From positions 1 to 64,000 of the forward strand of contig JAQCYU010000004.1 in assembly GCA_027682925.1 (NCBI GenBank): DNA of 64,000 nt, in the 5' to 3' direction. Origin of the DNA: Coriobacteriaceae bacterium AF45-21 (lineage in GTDB: Bacteria; Actinomycetota; Coriobacteriia; Coriobacteriales; Coriobacteriaceae). Below, one piece after another: positions 1-10,713 of the stretch (its first letter is position 1; every line of letters begins with the position of its first letter). The notes under the pieces were generated by a model. The model was not told the origin of the DNA and ran no database searches. It saw nothing but the letters and a program-made list of their open reading frames with translations. The position numbers and the translations under genes were made by a program.

Positions 1-4
1 ATGG

Positions 5-51
5 TGGGGAGGGGTGGGGGAAGGGGTGGGGAAAGGTGTTGAAAAATGGGG
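5..51 (+). promoter_or_regulatory. Putative MraZ operator: repeated TGGGG boxes
   Basis: TGGGG occurs at 5-9, 15-19, 27-31 and 47-51, with a degenerate TGTTG at 37-41, so the boxes recur about every 10-12 bases (one helical turn). MraZ is known to autoregulate its operon by binding short direct repeats of TGGG type spaced about 10 bp apart. The boxes lie just upstream of and inside the promoter at 39-67, which suits repression. The assignment is inference from motif and position; the 5' end may extend outside the window. Confidence 0.5.
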
Positions 52-67
52 CGGTTCCCCATATTAT
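39..67 (+). promoter_or_regulatory. Promoter of the dcw operon
   Basis: TTGAAA at 39-44 and TATTAT at 62-67 are separated by 17 bases, a good sigma-70-type match. The predicted transcript starts near 74 and contains a small GC hairpin (83-88 pairs with 94-99) before the mraZ ribosome-binding site at 121-130. Confidence 0.55.
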
Positions 68-135
68 TGATGACGTCGACAGGCGGGGTGGTTCCCCGCG
101 TACGTGCCATCTGAGTAACCGAGGGGAGGGCGCAC

Positions 136-569
136 ATGGGAATGACGGGTGCATACGAGCGCAATCTCGATGCAAAAGGTCGTCTGTCCCTGCCTGCACC
201 CCTTCGTGAGGAGCTTGGAGAGCACGTTCGCGTGTTTAAAGCCCTGGATGTCGATGCTCTGTACGTGTTCTCTGCCGAGGCCTCGATAAGTGGGTCGAAG
301 GACTCTTCGCGGGTCGTGAGGGCCACGAGGGTTTTAACCCGCGTGACATCAACGACCAGAAGCTCATGAGGGCGATCAACAAGCGCACCACGTCGATGGA
401 TGTGGACAGCGCGGGTCGTATCGGTCTTTCTGAGTCTCTCCGCAAGCAGGCGAACCTCGACCGCGAGGTCACGGTTGTGGGCAACTACGACCACCTTGAG
501 GTTTGGGACCGCGCTACGGCCGATGAGGACGATGATGACGAGGCCCTGCTGGACCTCTTCTTCTCGTAA
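136..569 (+). CDS. mraZ: Transcriptional regulator MraZ (frame broken by a 1-base deletion)
   Basis: MraZ is a DNA-binding regulator made of two SpoVT/AbrB-like swapped-hairpin domains and usually opens the dcw cluster. The first copy of its DxKGR signature is visible at residues 12-16 (DAKGR) and the second in the C-terminal half (DSAGRIGL). A strong GAGGGGAGGG ribosome-binding site at 121-130 supports the ATG at 136. The first frame runs to 369; the conserved protein continues in the frame opening before 366. Restoring one T at about 282-283 gives a normal protein of about 144 residues ending in an acidic tail. The break is probably a sequencing error. It is followed by rsmH as in most bacteria. 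Confidence 0.9.
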
Positions 570-589
570 GGGCAAGGCACGAGTAACGG

Positions 590-1554
590 ATGGAGCGTGG
601 GATCTTGACACAAGAATATCGGCATGAACCTGTCATGCTCGGCGAAGTGCTTGAGTCGCTGCAGCTAAAGAGCGGCTCCGTCGTCTGCGACTGCACCCTT
701 GGCGGTGCCGGCCATTCGGTAAAGATGGCCGCGCAGGTGGGGGAGACCGGCCTTTTGCTCGGCGTCGATCAGGACGACATGGCCCTCGAGGCCGCTGGCG
801 CCCGTCTGGACCGCGAGGTCCCGGCGTACCGCACCAGCTGCTGAAGGGCAACTTCGGCGACTTGGACGAGCTGCTTTGCTCGGCCGAGGTGCCCGGGGTC
901 GATGGCTTCCTGTTCGACTTGGGCGTTTCGTCGCCGCAACTCGATATCCCTGGCAGGGGCTTTTCGTACAACGAGGACGCCCCATTGGACATGCGGATGG
1001 ATCCGGGTAACAACACCTTAAACGCAGCTGAGGTCATCAACACCTATAACGAACACGACCTCGCCCGGATTCTACGCGTCTACGGCGAAGAGAAGTTCGC
1101 CTCGCAGATCGCGCGTGAGATCGTGCGCCGCCGCGAGCATGAGCCGATCGAAACCACCGGTCAGTTTGTCGAGATCATCAAGGCTGGTATCCCCGCTGCC
1201 GCTCGTCGGCATGGCGGACACCCAGCCAAGAAAAGTTTCCAGGCCATTCGCATCGAGGTCAATCACGAACTCGATGTGCTCGAGCGAGGGCTAGACGCCG
1301 CCACAAGGTGGCTCAACCCGGGCGGACGCATCTGCGTCATCTCGTATCACTCGCTCGAGGACCGTATCGTAAAGAACCACTTTAAGGAGATGAGCCAGGG
1401 GTGCACGTGTCCGCCGGAGATTCCGGTGTGCGTGTGCGGCAACGTGCCGATACTCAAGGTCATCACCCGCAAACCCCTGGTTGCCCAACCCGATGAGGTT
1501 GCGCGCAACCCTCGGGCGAGATCAGCCAAGATCCGCGTGGCGCAGCGTCTGTAG
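590..1554 (+). CDS. rsmH: 16S rRNA m4C1402 methyltransferase RsmH (1-base deletion)
   Basis: RsmH (MraW) is a SAM-dependent methyltransferase acting on 16S rRNA in the ribosomal decoding site. The SAM-binding segment DCTLGGAGHS lies near the N-terminus. Downstream are FLFDLGVSSPQLD, the conserved FQAIRIEVNHEL block and ISYHSLEDR. The frame breaks at about 822-824 (GGG read as GG); restoring one G joins the pieces into about 320 residues, the usual length. The ATG at 590 has no good ribosome-binding site. A TTG at 605 sits 9 bases after GGAG and gives the typical TQEYRHEPVM start, so the true start may be 605. Confidence 0.92.
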
Positions 1555-1644
1555 ACGCGACCGCGCGATATTGGACCTCCCGCTCGCACCATAAACGAAG
1601 CTTAAACACACTACCAACGTACTCGGGATGGGAGGCGGCATATC

Positions 1645-2115
1645 ATGGGCTACAACACTTCAAACGCAGCACTCGCCTATGATATGAGCGCCATGCCCGC
1701 CTATCGTGAGACACCGCAGGCTCCCGCTGCTCCCCGCGAGCAGCGCACGCCGCGCTTTGATGTCTACACGGGCGCGGGCCGTCAGGCAAACCAGGCGGTA
1801 AGCCCGGTTTTCATGAGCGTTCTTAAAACGTTTTGCATCATTGCGGCCATCTTCATGACGATCGGTGTCGCCCGTGTGGCGCTCGCCGGCGTTACGGCCC
1901 AGGTGCTCAACAGCAATGCCGCGCTTACCAACACGCTCGAGAAGGCGACCGATGAGAGCTCCGACCTGGAGGTCATGCATTCGGTCTATGGTGCCGACAC
2001 GCGCATTCGCGACCTTGCAGGCGCTTATGGCATGGTGGAGCCCAGCGAGAGCGTTACACTTGATTTTTCGCAGGATGCAGCCGCGGGCGCTAGCTCGACC
2101 GCGACCGCTCAGTAA
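1645..2115 (+). CDS. FtsL/DivIC-like septum protein
   Basis: The 156-residue protein has a cytoplasmic N-terminal tail of about 55 residues, one membrane segment at roughly 58-82, and a short helical extracytoplasmic part, which is the FtsL/DivIC topology. Sequence similarity within that family is typically very low, so the call rests mainly on topology and position between rsmH and ftsI, where ftsL is normally found. GGAGG lies just before the ATG. Such proteins form a complex with FtsQ that activates FtsW-FtsI during septal wall synthesis. The C-terminal Ala/Ser/Thr-rich tail looks disordered. Confidence 0.65.
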   Translation: MGYNTSNAALAYDMSAMPAYRETPQAPAAPREQRTPRFDVYTGAGRQANQAVSPVFMSVLKTFCIIAAIFMTIGVARVALAGVTAQVLNSNAALTNTLEKATDESSDLEVMHSVYGADTRIRDLAGAYGMVEPSESVTLDFSQDAAAGASSTATAQ

Positions 2116-2132
2116 CAAGACGGTAGCTGAGT

Positions 2133-3998
2133 ATGACAAATGACTATCGCCGCGGCTCCGACCGGGGTCGCGGTTCTGGACGTCCCTCATCGCGGGGACG
2201 TTCTGGTTATCAAGGAACGGGTCGGCCATCTTACAACGCGAGGCCGTCCTATGGCAACGACCCTGCGTCGCGTCTCCGTGGCTCGAGTGGCCCTCAAATG
2301 CATAACACCAGATCGCGCAAGGGCTCGTCGACCGAATGGCTCACGGGCACGCCGCTGCCCCGTCGCAAAGCCGTCATGGGCTTCATCGGGTTTGGCTTGG
2401 GCTTGGGCGTCCTTCGCCTTGCCGACTATCAAATCGTGGAAGCCGATAAGTTACGCGACCGTGCCGATGCACGTCGCTTGCTTGCGCAGACGCTGTATGC
2501 CAAGCGCGGTACCATCTACGACCGTAACGGCAACGTGCTGACGTCGTCGGTCGAATGCCGCAACATCGCCGTGAATCCTCAGCTTATCGAGGACGTTGAC
2601 AAGACGGTCTCGGCACTGGTCAAAGCTACGGGCATCGATAAGAAAACCTGTCGTGATCTCGTTATGTCCGATGGCACCTGGGTGTATATCAAACGCCAGG
2701 TGGACGAGGACGATGCTGCGGCGCTGGAGAAGAAGAATCTGCCCGGCGTGCTCTTTGAGCAGGCCATGAAGCGCGTATATCCTTATGGCAACCTGGCATC
2801 GCAGGTGCTTGGCGTGGTAAACGTGGACAACGACGGTCTGACGGGCCTTGAGAAGCAGTACAACAAGCTTTTGACCGGAACGAACGGCTCGCTGGTGCGC
2901 GAGCGGGCGAGGGACGGTAGCTATATCGCGGGCGGCGCCTATAAAAAGGTTGCCGCGGTGGACGGCGTGGACATCGTGACGACACTCGATGTCAATATCC
3001 AGCGTGCCGCCGAGGACGCCCTGGCCGAGGCGGTCGAAAAGACCAAGGCCAAGAATGGCTCGGCCCTGGTCACCGATCCCACGACGGGCGAGATTCTGGC
3101 GGCATGCTCGTATCCGACATATGACCAGACCGATCTGGAAAACGCCAAGACCGAGGACATGAACTTGCGCCTGGTTACCGATGCCTACGAGCCCGGCTCG
3201 GTCTTTAAGACACTTGTGGCCGGTGCCGGCTTCGACTTGGGCGCCGTGCGTTCGAGCACGTCGTTTGAGGTGCCGGCGAGCATTAAGGTCGGCGACGACA
3301 CCGTTACCGACGCCGATAAGCGCGACTACACCATGACCATGGACGTGCGTGAGATGATGCGCCGTTCGTCCAATGTGGGCTTTGTCCTGGTGGGACGCAA
3401 GATCGGTGCCGATGATTTTGCCACCTATGTGGACAAGTGGGGCATTGGTCATAGCTCCGGTGTCGATTTTCCGGGTGAGAGTCTGGGTATCGTCAAGGAG
3501 CGCGACCAGTACGACGGCGCCACGCTGGGCTCGATGAGCTTTGGCCAGGCGCTGTCCGTCTCGCCGATTGAGGTCGCACGTGCCGTGGGCGGCATCGCGA
3601 ACGGCGGCGTGATGATGACTCCGCACTTCTATAAGTCCAGCAAGGGCGATGAGAAGGACTGGGGCGAAGGCGAGCGTGCGATATCGGACGACGCTGCCGC
3701 CCAGGTGACATCGTGCATGCAGACGGTCGTGTCCGAAGGCACGGGCGTTGGCGGTGCGGTCGATGGCTATGACGTGGCGGGCAAGACCGGTACGGCCGAG
3801 CGTGCTGACGAGAACGGGGGTTACCTCAAGGAGAACTATATGTCGTCCTTTATGGGCTTTGCGCCGGCACAATCGCCCAAGGTGCTGTGCTATATCACAC
3901 TCGATGGAACACCGAGCGGCTCTGATGCCGCCGCGGTGCCATTCCAGTCCATTATGGCCAACGCGCTCGACGTGCTGGGTATCCCGCGCACGAAGTAG
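2133..3998 (+). CDS. ftsI: Penicillin-binding protein, septal transpeptidase FtsI
   Basis: This is a class B PBP that cross-links septal peptidoglycan outside the membrane. A 78-residue Arg/Gly-rich cytoplasmic tail precedes a membrane anchor at about 80-97, followed by a pedestal domain and the transpeptidase domain. The three active-site motifs are intact: SVFK at 356-359 (catalytic Ser356), SSN at 412-414 and KTGT at 551-554. Its 621 residues fit the family. It follows the FtsL-like gene by 17 bases. In many bacteria murE follows ftsI, but here only 125 bases separate it from murF. Confidence 0.93.
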   Translation: MTNDYRRGSDRGRGSGRPSSRGRSGYQGTGRPSYNARPSYGNDPASRLRGSSGPQMHNTRSRKGSSTEWLTGTPLPRRKAVMGFIGFGLGLGVLRLADYQIVEADKLRDRADARRLLAQTLYAKRGTIYDRNGNVLTSSVECRNIAVNPQLIEDVDKTVSALVKATGIDKKTCRDLVMSDGTWVYIKRQVDEDDAAALEKKNLPGVLFEQAMKRVYPYGNLASQVLGVVNVDNDGLTGLEKQYNKLLTGTNGSLVRERARDGSYIAGGAYKKVAAVDGVDIVTTLDVNIQRAAEDALAEAVEKTKAKNGSALVTDPTTGEILAACSYPTYDQTDLENAKTEDMNLRLVTDAYEPGSVFKTLVAGAGFDLGAVRSSTSFEVPASIKVGDDTVTDADKRDYTMTMDVREMMRRSSNVGFVLVGRKIGADDFATYVDKWGIGHSSGVDFPGESLGIVKERDQYDGATLGSMSFGQALSVSPIEVARAVGGIANGGVMMTPHFYKSSKGDEKDWGEGERAISDDAAAQVTSCMQTVVSEGTGVGGAVDGYDVAGKTGTAERADENGGYLKENYMSSFMGFAPAQSPKVLCYITLDGTPSGSDAAAVPFQSIMANALDVLGIPRTK

Positions 3999-4123
3999 GG
4001 GGTTACAATCTTGAGCGTGGTCTGCCGTTTGATCTGAAGGGTGTTCACATGCCCTGCACCACGCGCGCATGGCACTGGGATACAATACGCCGATAGCATT
4101 ATTAGGTTTACAGGGGAGCTGCA

Positions 4124-5547
4124 ATGATAGAGATCGCCGTCAACAACCTCGCGGCCTCAACGGGGGCCCGAACCGTGACGGAAGAAGTCGATCGAGTATG
4201 CCGCGGGTGCGTTATCGACTCGCGTCAGGTCGAGGAGGGGACGATCTTTGTCGCCTTCCCCGGCGAAAAGGTCGACGGCAATGATTTTGCCTCCCGTGCC
4301 ATCGAGTCGGGTGCCGGTGCCGTCGTGATGACGCGCGAGCCCGATGCCGAGCTGGTTTCGCTGGCGCAGGACAAGGGATGCGCCATCTTGCTGACCGACG
4401 ACCCCGAGGAGTTCTTGCTGCGCCTGGCGCATGTATATCGCTTGGAGCTTGGCTGCCTGGTCGTCGGCATTACCGGGTCGATTGGCAAGACGACGACCAA
4501 AGACGTGCTCGCCGCCGTGCTCGCCAAGCGTTATCGCGTCTGGGCCACGAAGGGCAATTTCAACAACTTGATCGGCATGCCGCTCACGGTGCTTTCCGCT
4601 CCGGCCGATACCGAGGTTCTGGTGCTCGAGATGGGTATGAACCATTTTCATGAGATTGAGCGCCTGTCCCAGTCTGCCAACCCCAATCTTGCCATTGTGA
4701 GCAAGATCGGAACCTCCCACATCGGTATCCTGGGCAGCCGCGAGAACATCGCCCGCGCCAAGTCCGAGATTGTCCAGGGCATGTGCGCCGCCGGCGACTT
4801 CTCGCCGTTGCTGGTTTTGGGCGGCGAGGACGACTTTACGCCGTTCATTCGCGATACGTTCGCCCAGCCTGCGGGTATTGACGTGATGCTGGCCGGTGTC
4901 TCGGACGACGACGAGGTCCGCGCACGCGACATTCGCGTCGACGACGAGGGCCATCCGGTCTTTACGCTCGACTTTGGTCAGGGCGACACGGTCGATACCA
5001 TGCTGGCCATTCCCGGTGTGCAGTCCGTGCCCAATGCCGTCAAGGCGCCGCGGTCGCCTATCGTCTGGGCGTGACGCCCGAGCAGATCGATGCTGCCTTT
5101 AGGGGCCTTACGATCACCGGCCACCGTCAGGAGATCAAGCGCGCCAAGAGCGGAGCACGCATCATCGACGACTCCTACAACGCCAGTGCCGAGTCTATGG
5201 CTGCCGGCCTCGATTTGCTGTGCTCGCTTATCTGTGACGGTTCGCGCATGGCGATCTTGGGCGAGATGGGCGAGATGGGCGACGAGGCTCCCCGCATGCA
5301 TGAACTCGTGGGCGCCTATGCCGCCGCCAAAAAGCTCGACATGCTCGCGTGCGTCGGCGGCGAGCTGGCTCAGCTCATGGCCGATGCCGCACGTATGATG
5401 GGTATGGATGAGGACCGCATCCAGGTGTTCTCCGATTATCAGCAGGTGCTCGACCGCATGGGCGGCGCGCTTGAAAATCATGATGTTGTATTGGTCAAGG
5501 GTTCCCGTTTTGTTGAGCTCGACCGCTTTGTGGAAGGTGTGTGCTAG
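4124..5547 (+). CDS. murF: UDP-MurNAc-tripeptide:D-Ala-D-Ala ligase MurF (1-base deletion)
   Basis: MurF adds the D-Ala-D-Ala dipeptide to the UDP-MurNAc-tripeptide in the cytoplasm using ATP. The P-loop GITGSIGKTTT is at residues 115-125, followed by the LEMGMNHFHEIERLS segment typical of MurF and a C-terminal domain with IIDDSYNASAESM. The frame changes at about 5044-5048, where GCGGCC appears to have lost a G; restoration gives about 474 residues, a normal size. GGGGAG precedes the ATG. The stop is 3 bases before mraY, so the two genes are probably co-translated. Confidence 0.92.
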
Positions 5548-5550
5548 CCC

Positions 5551-6570
5551 ATGTTCGGCAATCCCTCGTATCCTACGTATCAGGCCTTTTTGGGACTTGG
5601 CATCGCTGCTGCCATTGGGTTGCTGCTTATGCCGTGGTGGATCAAGCTGCTGAAGGTCGAGGGTATCGGCCAACAGGTCCGAGCCGACGGCCCCAAGCGT
5701 CATTTGATTAAACAGGGTACGCCCACCATGGGCGGCGTCATCATCCTTGTCGCGATCTCGCTGACCTGCCTGCTGATGGGCAAGCTCACCACCGAGCTCG
5801 TGCTCGTGCTGCTTGCCACGCTGGCCACCGGCGTCCTGGGTCTCATCGACGACCTGACCTCCGTCACGCATGGTCGCTCGCTCGGTCTGACGCCTCACGC
5901 CAAGATGATCGGTCTGACCATCATCTGCGTCACTTTTACCGTGCTCGCTGTCAATTGGTGCGGCGTCGCCCCCGAGATTCGTTTTCCCGGCGGCCTGACG
6001 ATTGACCTCGGTGTTCTTTCGACCACCATCTGCGGCCTTTCGTTCCCGTGGCTCTACATTGTATTTTGCTGGCTGATGATCGCCGGTCTTTCCAATGCCG
6101 TGAACCTGACCGATGGTCTGGACGGTCTTGCCGGCGGCACTTCCATGATCGCCATGCTCGCCATGGCCGCCATGGCGTTTTTGCACGGTGACGTGAACCT
6201 GTCCATCTTCTGCACGGCGTGCGCCGGTGCCTGCCTGGGCTTTTTGTGGTTCAATTGCTACCCGGCGAGCATCTTTATGGGCGATACCGGCTCGCTTGCC
6301 CTGGGTGCCGCGTTTGCCTGCACCTCCATCATGACCAACACCGAAGTCGTTTCCCTCATCATCGGCGGTCTGTTTATCGTCGAGACTCTGTCGGTCATGA
6401 TCCAGGTCGTCTATTTCCACTTTACGCACAAGCGCGTCTTCCTTATGGCGCCCATTCATCATCATTTCGAAAAGAAGGGCTGGGCCGAGACCAAGGTCGT
6501 TATCCGTTTTTGGATTATCGCCGCGGCCTTTGGCGCCGTTGGCCTCGCCCTGTTCTTCCAGTTGGGATAG
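5551..6570 (+). CDS. mraY: Phospho-MurNAc-pentapeptide transferase MraY
   Basis: MraY is the integral membrane enzyme that transfers phospho-MurNAc-pentapeptide to undecaprenyl phosphate, making lipid I. The 339-residue frame is intact and carries the family signatures: GTPTMGGVI, the Asp pair in LIDDLTS, NLTDGLDGLAGG, GDTGSLALG and HHHFEKKGW. About ten hydrophobic segments alternate through the protein. It starts 3 bases after murF and is followed 9 bases later by murD, in the usual dcw order. Confidence 0.97.
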   Translation: MFGNPSYPTYQAFLGLGIAAAIGLLLMPWWIKLLKVEGIGQQVRADGPKRHLIKQGTPTMGGVIILVAISLTCLLMGKLTTELVLVLLATLATGVLGLIDDLTSVTHGRSLGLTPHAKMIGLTIICVTFTVLAVNWCGVAPEIRFPGGLTIDLGVLSTTICGLSFPWLYIVFCWLMIAGLSNAVNLTDGLDGLAGGTSMIAMLAMAAMAFLHGDVNLSIFCTACAGACLGFLWFNCYPASIFMGDTGSLALGAAFACTSIMTNTEVVSLIIGGLFIVETLSVMIQVVYFHFTHKRVFLMAPIHHHFEKKGWAETKVVIRFWIIAAAFGAVGLALFFQLG

Positions 6571-6579
6571 TGGTCTTTC

Positions 6580-7984
6580 ATGCCTCTTGCTGATGTCTTT
6601 AGCCTGCTCGTTTTGGGGCAGGGTAAATCCGGTCTCGATGTCGCCCGTTGGGCGCTGGCTCACCCCGAGCGCGTGAGCGCCACGACCGTATATGGCGGCG
6701 GTACCTCCGAGCCCAATGACGCCACACGTGCGCTCGAGGCGCAGGGCGCGTCGTTTGTCTACGGCACCGAGCAGGTCGAGGGTGCCTATGACGTGTGCGT
6801 GACATGCCCGGGAATCTCGGAGTTCTCGGCTTTCTTTAAGGCCGGGCGTGAGCATGCCGCTCAGATTATGGGCGAGCCCGAGTTTGCCTATCGCCTGTCT
6901 CCCCAAAATTGGATCGCCATCACGGGCACCAACGGCAAGACAACTACCACGTCGCTGACCGATTATCTGCTCAAGGCGCCGGTGAAGCCAGCGTGGCCGT
7001 CGGCAATATCGGTGAGCCGCCGGTGAACGAGATCGACGGCCGCGCACACAATGAGTGGTTTGTGGCTGAGCTGTCGAGTTATCAGATTGCTACGACCGCC
7101 GAGCTTCATCCTCGCGTGGCGGTGCTGCTCAACATCACGCCCGACCACCTGGGCTGGCACAAGAGCCACAAGAACTATGCGCTTGCCAAGATCAAGTTGT
7201 TCGAGAATATGGTCGACGACGACCTCGTGGTTATCGACGTTGAGGATGCCGGCATCCATGAGTTCGATGAGTACATCTACACACCGGGCCGCCGCATCTG
7301 CAAGGTCGCTTTTGACGAGCCCGAGGGTGCAGACGCCGCCTTCGTGCGCGACGGCAAGATGATCGTGCGCCTGAAAGGCGTCGAGACTCAGCTTGTCGCC
7401 ACATCCGAGCTCAAGATCTCGGGCCATCACAATGTCATCAATGCCCTATGTGCCGCCACGGCTGCTCTGGCCGTCGGTGCCGATCCCGAGGCATTTGCCG
7501 CGGTTTGGCATCGTTCCAGCCGCTCGAACACCGCGTGGAACCCTGCGGCGAGATCGATGGCGTGCGCTACGTCAACGATTCCAAGGCAACGAACACCGAT
7601 GCGGTCGAAAAGGCCCTGACGGCGTTTTCCGACGACGATGTGATTTTGCTGCTCGGCGGCCACGATAAGGGCACACCGCTTGCGGACTTTGCCCGCGTCG
7701 TTATGGACAACGTGCGTTCAGTCGTTTGCTTTGGCGATGCGCGCGAGCGCTTTACCGCTGCTATGGACGAGGCCGATGTCGATGGTGACGTGGATATCGC
7801 CCAGGCCGATGACCTGCGCGATGCCGTTGACGTTGCCCGCTCGCTCTCGAGCCGCGGCGACGTGATCCTGCTTTCGCCCGCTTGTTCTTCGTTCGACGAG
7901 TTCTCGGGCTACGAGGAGCGCGGTCGCGTGTTTAAGGACTACGTGGCCCAGCTTGCCGCAGCAGCGAAATCGCAAACGGAATAG
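6580..7984 (+). CDS. murD: UDP-MurNAc-L-Ala:D-Glu ligase MurD (two 1-base deletions)
   Basis: MurD adds D-glutamate to UDP-MurNAc-L-Ala. The N-terminal nucleotide-binding domain begins LLVLGQGKSGLD. The P-loop ITGTNGKTTTTSL and the ELSSYQ segment follow, and the C-terminal domain contains VNDSKATNTDA and LLLGGHDKG. Three frames must be joined: a G is missing at about 6978-6980 (GCGGCC read as GCGCC) and another at about 7501-7503 (GGG read as GG). With both restored the protein has about 468 residues, the normal length. Two independent losses in an essential gene argue for sequence error, not decay. Confidence 0.92.
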
Positions 7985-7987
7985 GGG

Positions 7988-9512
7988 TTGCCGGTGAGAG
8001 AGGAGAGCCCCCGAAGTGATATGAGGAGGCCCGACTCGGACCGTGCTTCCTCGCTGCGTAGCACGACGCGTTCCGGATGCGGCGGGCAGACGTTCGGTGA
8101 GCGCTATATTGCCGGCGTCCCCGCCCGCATCATGCGCCCCCGTTTGATATTTATGGCCTGCCTGTTTAGCTTGGTTTGCTTCGGCTTGCTGATGGTGTAC
8201 TCGGCATCTTCGGTCGAGGCGCTGCACGAGAACGGTTCGGCGACGTTTTTCCTATTTCGACAGGCCGCGTTTGCCGGAGTTGGCGTGCTGGCTATGGTTG
8301 CCATCGTGCGCATCTTACCGGACAGTTGGTTTGGGGAAGACGTGCTCAGGATCTTCCTCATGGGCATGATGGGGCTACTGGTTCTGGTGTTCTTTATGGG
8401 TAGCGGCAGTCGTGGCGCCACGCGTTGGCTCAACATCGCCGGTATTCAGTTTCAGCCGTCTGAGTTTTTAAAGCCGTTCGCCATCGCGTATTCGGCAATC
8501 ATGCTCGACCGTATCTTTTCGCCCGGCGGCAACATCAACGAGTTTCTTCGCAAGATGGGCGGCTACCTGGGAATTTCGCTCTTCCTGATCTTTGTTCAGC
8601 CCGATTTCGGTACCGTTCTGATCATTTTGTTGACCCTCATATGCATGGCGTTGTTTGCGGGATTGGACCCCAAATATATCGTTTGGACGGTTGTTGCCGG
8701 CATCGCCGTCATTGCGATTGCTCTTATCGCCGAGCCGTATCGTATGACGCGTGTCCAGGTTGCTTGGAATCCTTGGGCAGACGAATATGGTGACGCTATC
8801 AGGCCACGCTTGCCATCATGGCGTTTGCCTCGGGCGGACTGTTCGGCCGTGGTATCGGCAACTCCACCATGAAGTACTCGTATTTGCCCGAGGCGCACAA
8901 CGACTACATCTTGGCTATTATCGGCGAGGAAGTTGGCTTTATCGGAACCGTGCTGTTCTTCTTGGTGTTTGCGATGCTGATTTACTCGGCGTTTCGCATT
9001 GCTGAGCAGGCGACCGATCGTCGCGGAGCACTTATGGCATCGGGTTCCGCGGTCATCCTGCGGTGCAGTTTTTGATCAACGCGCTGGGCATTCTCAATGT
9101 GTTTCCCATGACGGGTAAGCCGCTGCCGTTTATTAGCTACGGCGGCTCGTCGATTATTGTGTCGCTTATGCTTGCCGGTCTGATCCTGCGCGTTTCGTAT
9201 GAGAGCGCCCGTCGCGATGAGTACGACCGTCGCCGCGAGAGCTTTGCCGTTATGGATGAGAGTACCGCCGGCGTGCCCCATGTGCGCGGCGAGCGATCTT
9301 CGCGTAACGGCTTTACCGTTCTGGATGGCTCTGCGACCGAGCCGGCGGCCCGTCCGCGTCAGCGAACAGCGCCGCAAGGTCGTCCGCAGCGCCCCACTCC
9401 TCGCAATGCGGGCGGCGGATATAATCGAATCGATTTGAATTCGGACCCGTCGGCGCGTTTGCGCACCGATGACCAGGGGCCGCGTGTACGAAGGGATTAC
9501 CATGACCGATAA
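7988..9512 (+). CDS. ftsW: Lipid II polymerase FtsW (two 1-base deletions)
   Basis: FtsW is the SEDS-family septal glycosyltransferase that works with FtsI. A Ser/Arg-rich N-terminal tail of about 45 residues precedes roughly ten membrane segments. Conserved stretches include the NIAGIQFQPSEFLK block, QPDFGT, the SYLPEAHNDYI loop and PFISYGGSS near the end. Frames are joined by restoring one G at about 8793-8795 and one at about 9060, giving about 508 residues with a disordered, basic C-terminal tail. The start is uncertain: TTG 7988, GTG 7994 and ATG 8021 are all in frame. The end overlaps murG by 11 bases. Confidence 0.9.
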
Positions 9513-10616
9513 GATGACCGTTGCTATTGCAGCTGGCGGCACGGCAGGACATATCAACCCCGCGCTCGCCTTGGCCGAGGAACTGCGTGACCGCGGTCAT
9601 CACGTTGTGTTCGTGGGCCAATCGCGCAAGCTCGAGGGTCGTCTGGTTCCCGAGGCCGGATTCGATTTTGTGCCCATCACAGTTACGGGCTTCGATCGCT
9701 CCCGTCCCTGGACGGCGCTGACCTCGCTGTGGCGCGTCAACAAGGCGAAGCGTGCGCTTGCCAGTCACTTCTCGAGGTCGGTAAGCCCGATGCCGCTATC
9801 GGCTTTGGTGCTTACGTTGAGGTCCCGCTGCTGGGTTGGTGCAAGGACGCCGGCGTTCCGTATCTGCTGCACGAGCAGAACTCTGTTCCGGGTCTGGCCA
9901 ATAAGATGATGAACTCGCATGCCGCCCGCGTGTGCATTTCGGTACCTGCGGCCCGCACGGTCTTTGAGCGTGAGGGCGACCCCGACCATGTGCTCATGAC
10001 GGGCAATCCTGTGCGTCGTTCGGTGATCGAGGGCGATCGCACCCGCGGTCGCAAGACGCTCGGCGTGCCCGAGGATGCGACGCTTCTGCTCGTCTTTGGC
10101 GGTTCACTTGGTGCACAGCATCTCAACGAGCGCGTTGCCTCGCTCAAGGGTGAGCTGCTGACCCGCGAGAATCTCTACATTTTGCATTCGACGGGTGCCG
10201 ACGGCTTTGAGGAGACCGAGCGCGCTTTGGCGCTGACGCCCGAGGAGGCGCAGCGCTATCGTGTCCAGCCCTATATCGACAACATGGGCGATATGCTGGC
10301 TGCGGCCGATCTGGTGCTCTCGCGTTCCGGTGCCTCGAGCGTGGCTGAGATCGCCGCGCTTGCCGTGCCCTCGGTACTCGTGCCGTACCCGCACGCCACG
10401 GCCGACCACCAAACCACCAATGCCCGTTATCTGGTCGACGCCGGGGCCGGCGTGCTCTGCGCCGATGCCGATATCGACGGTTCTGCCTTTGCCGATGAGC
10501 TGCTGCACCTGGTCGATGACGCGGCGGCGCGCGACGCCATGCGTCAGGCGGCGCGTGGTCTGGCTCAGGATAGAGCCGCCGCTCTTCTGGCGGATGCAGT
10601 AGAGGGTTTGCGTTAG
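9502..10616 (+). CDS. murG: UDP-GlcNAc transferase MurG (1-base deletion)
   Basis: MurG adds GlcNAc to lipid I on the inner face of the membrane, producing lipid II. The glycine-rich loop GGTAGHINPALALAEEL is near the N-terminus, LHEQNSVPGLANK marks the acceptor-side domain, and the UDP-binding half contains SRSGASSVAEIAAL and VPYPHATADHQ. A C is missing at about 9770-9772 (CC read as C); restored length is about 371 residues, normal for the family. The ATG at 9502 lies inside the end of ftsW, a translational-coupling arrangement. Confidence 0.93.
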
Positions 10617-10713
10617 TTAGACGGGATATCTTCGGTCGCCCTCGCGCTGATGCGGTAGGTGCGGTACAGTTAACGGGTTACAGGCAGTGTTTACGCAAGG
10701 AGTACACGAGCAC

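Noticed and set aside
2451..4124. 557-codon antisense ORF opposite ftsI
   Set aside because: Low-complexity His/Arg-rich translation without motifs, opposite an intact PBP.
4978..7047. 689-codon antisense ORF opposite murF-mraY-murD
   Set aside because: It is rich in His, Gln, Gly and Arg with no recognisable domain, and lies wholly opposite genuine genes; long antisense frames are expected at this GC content.
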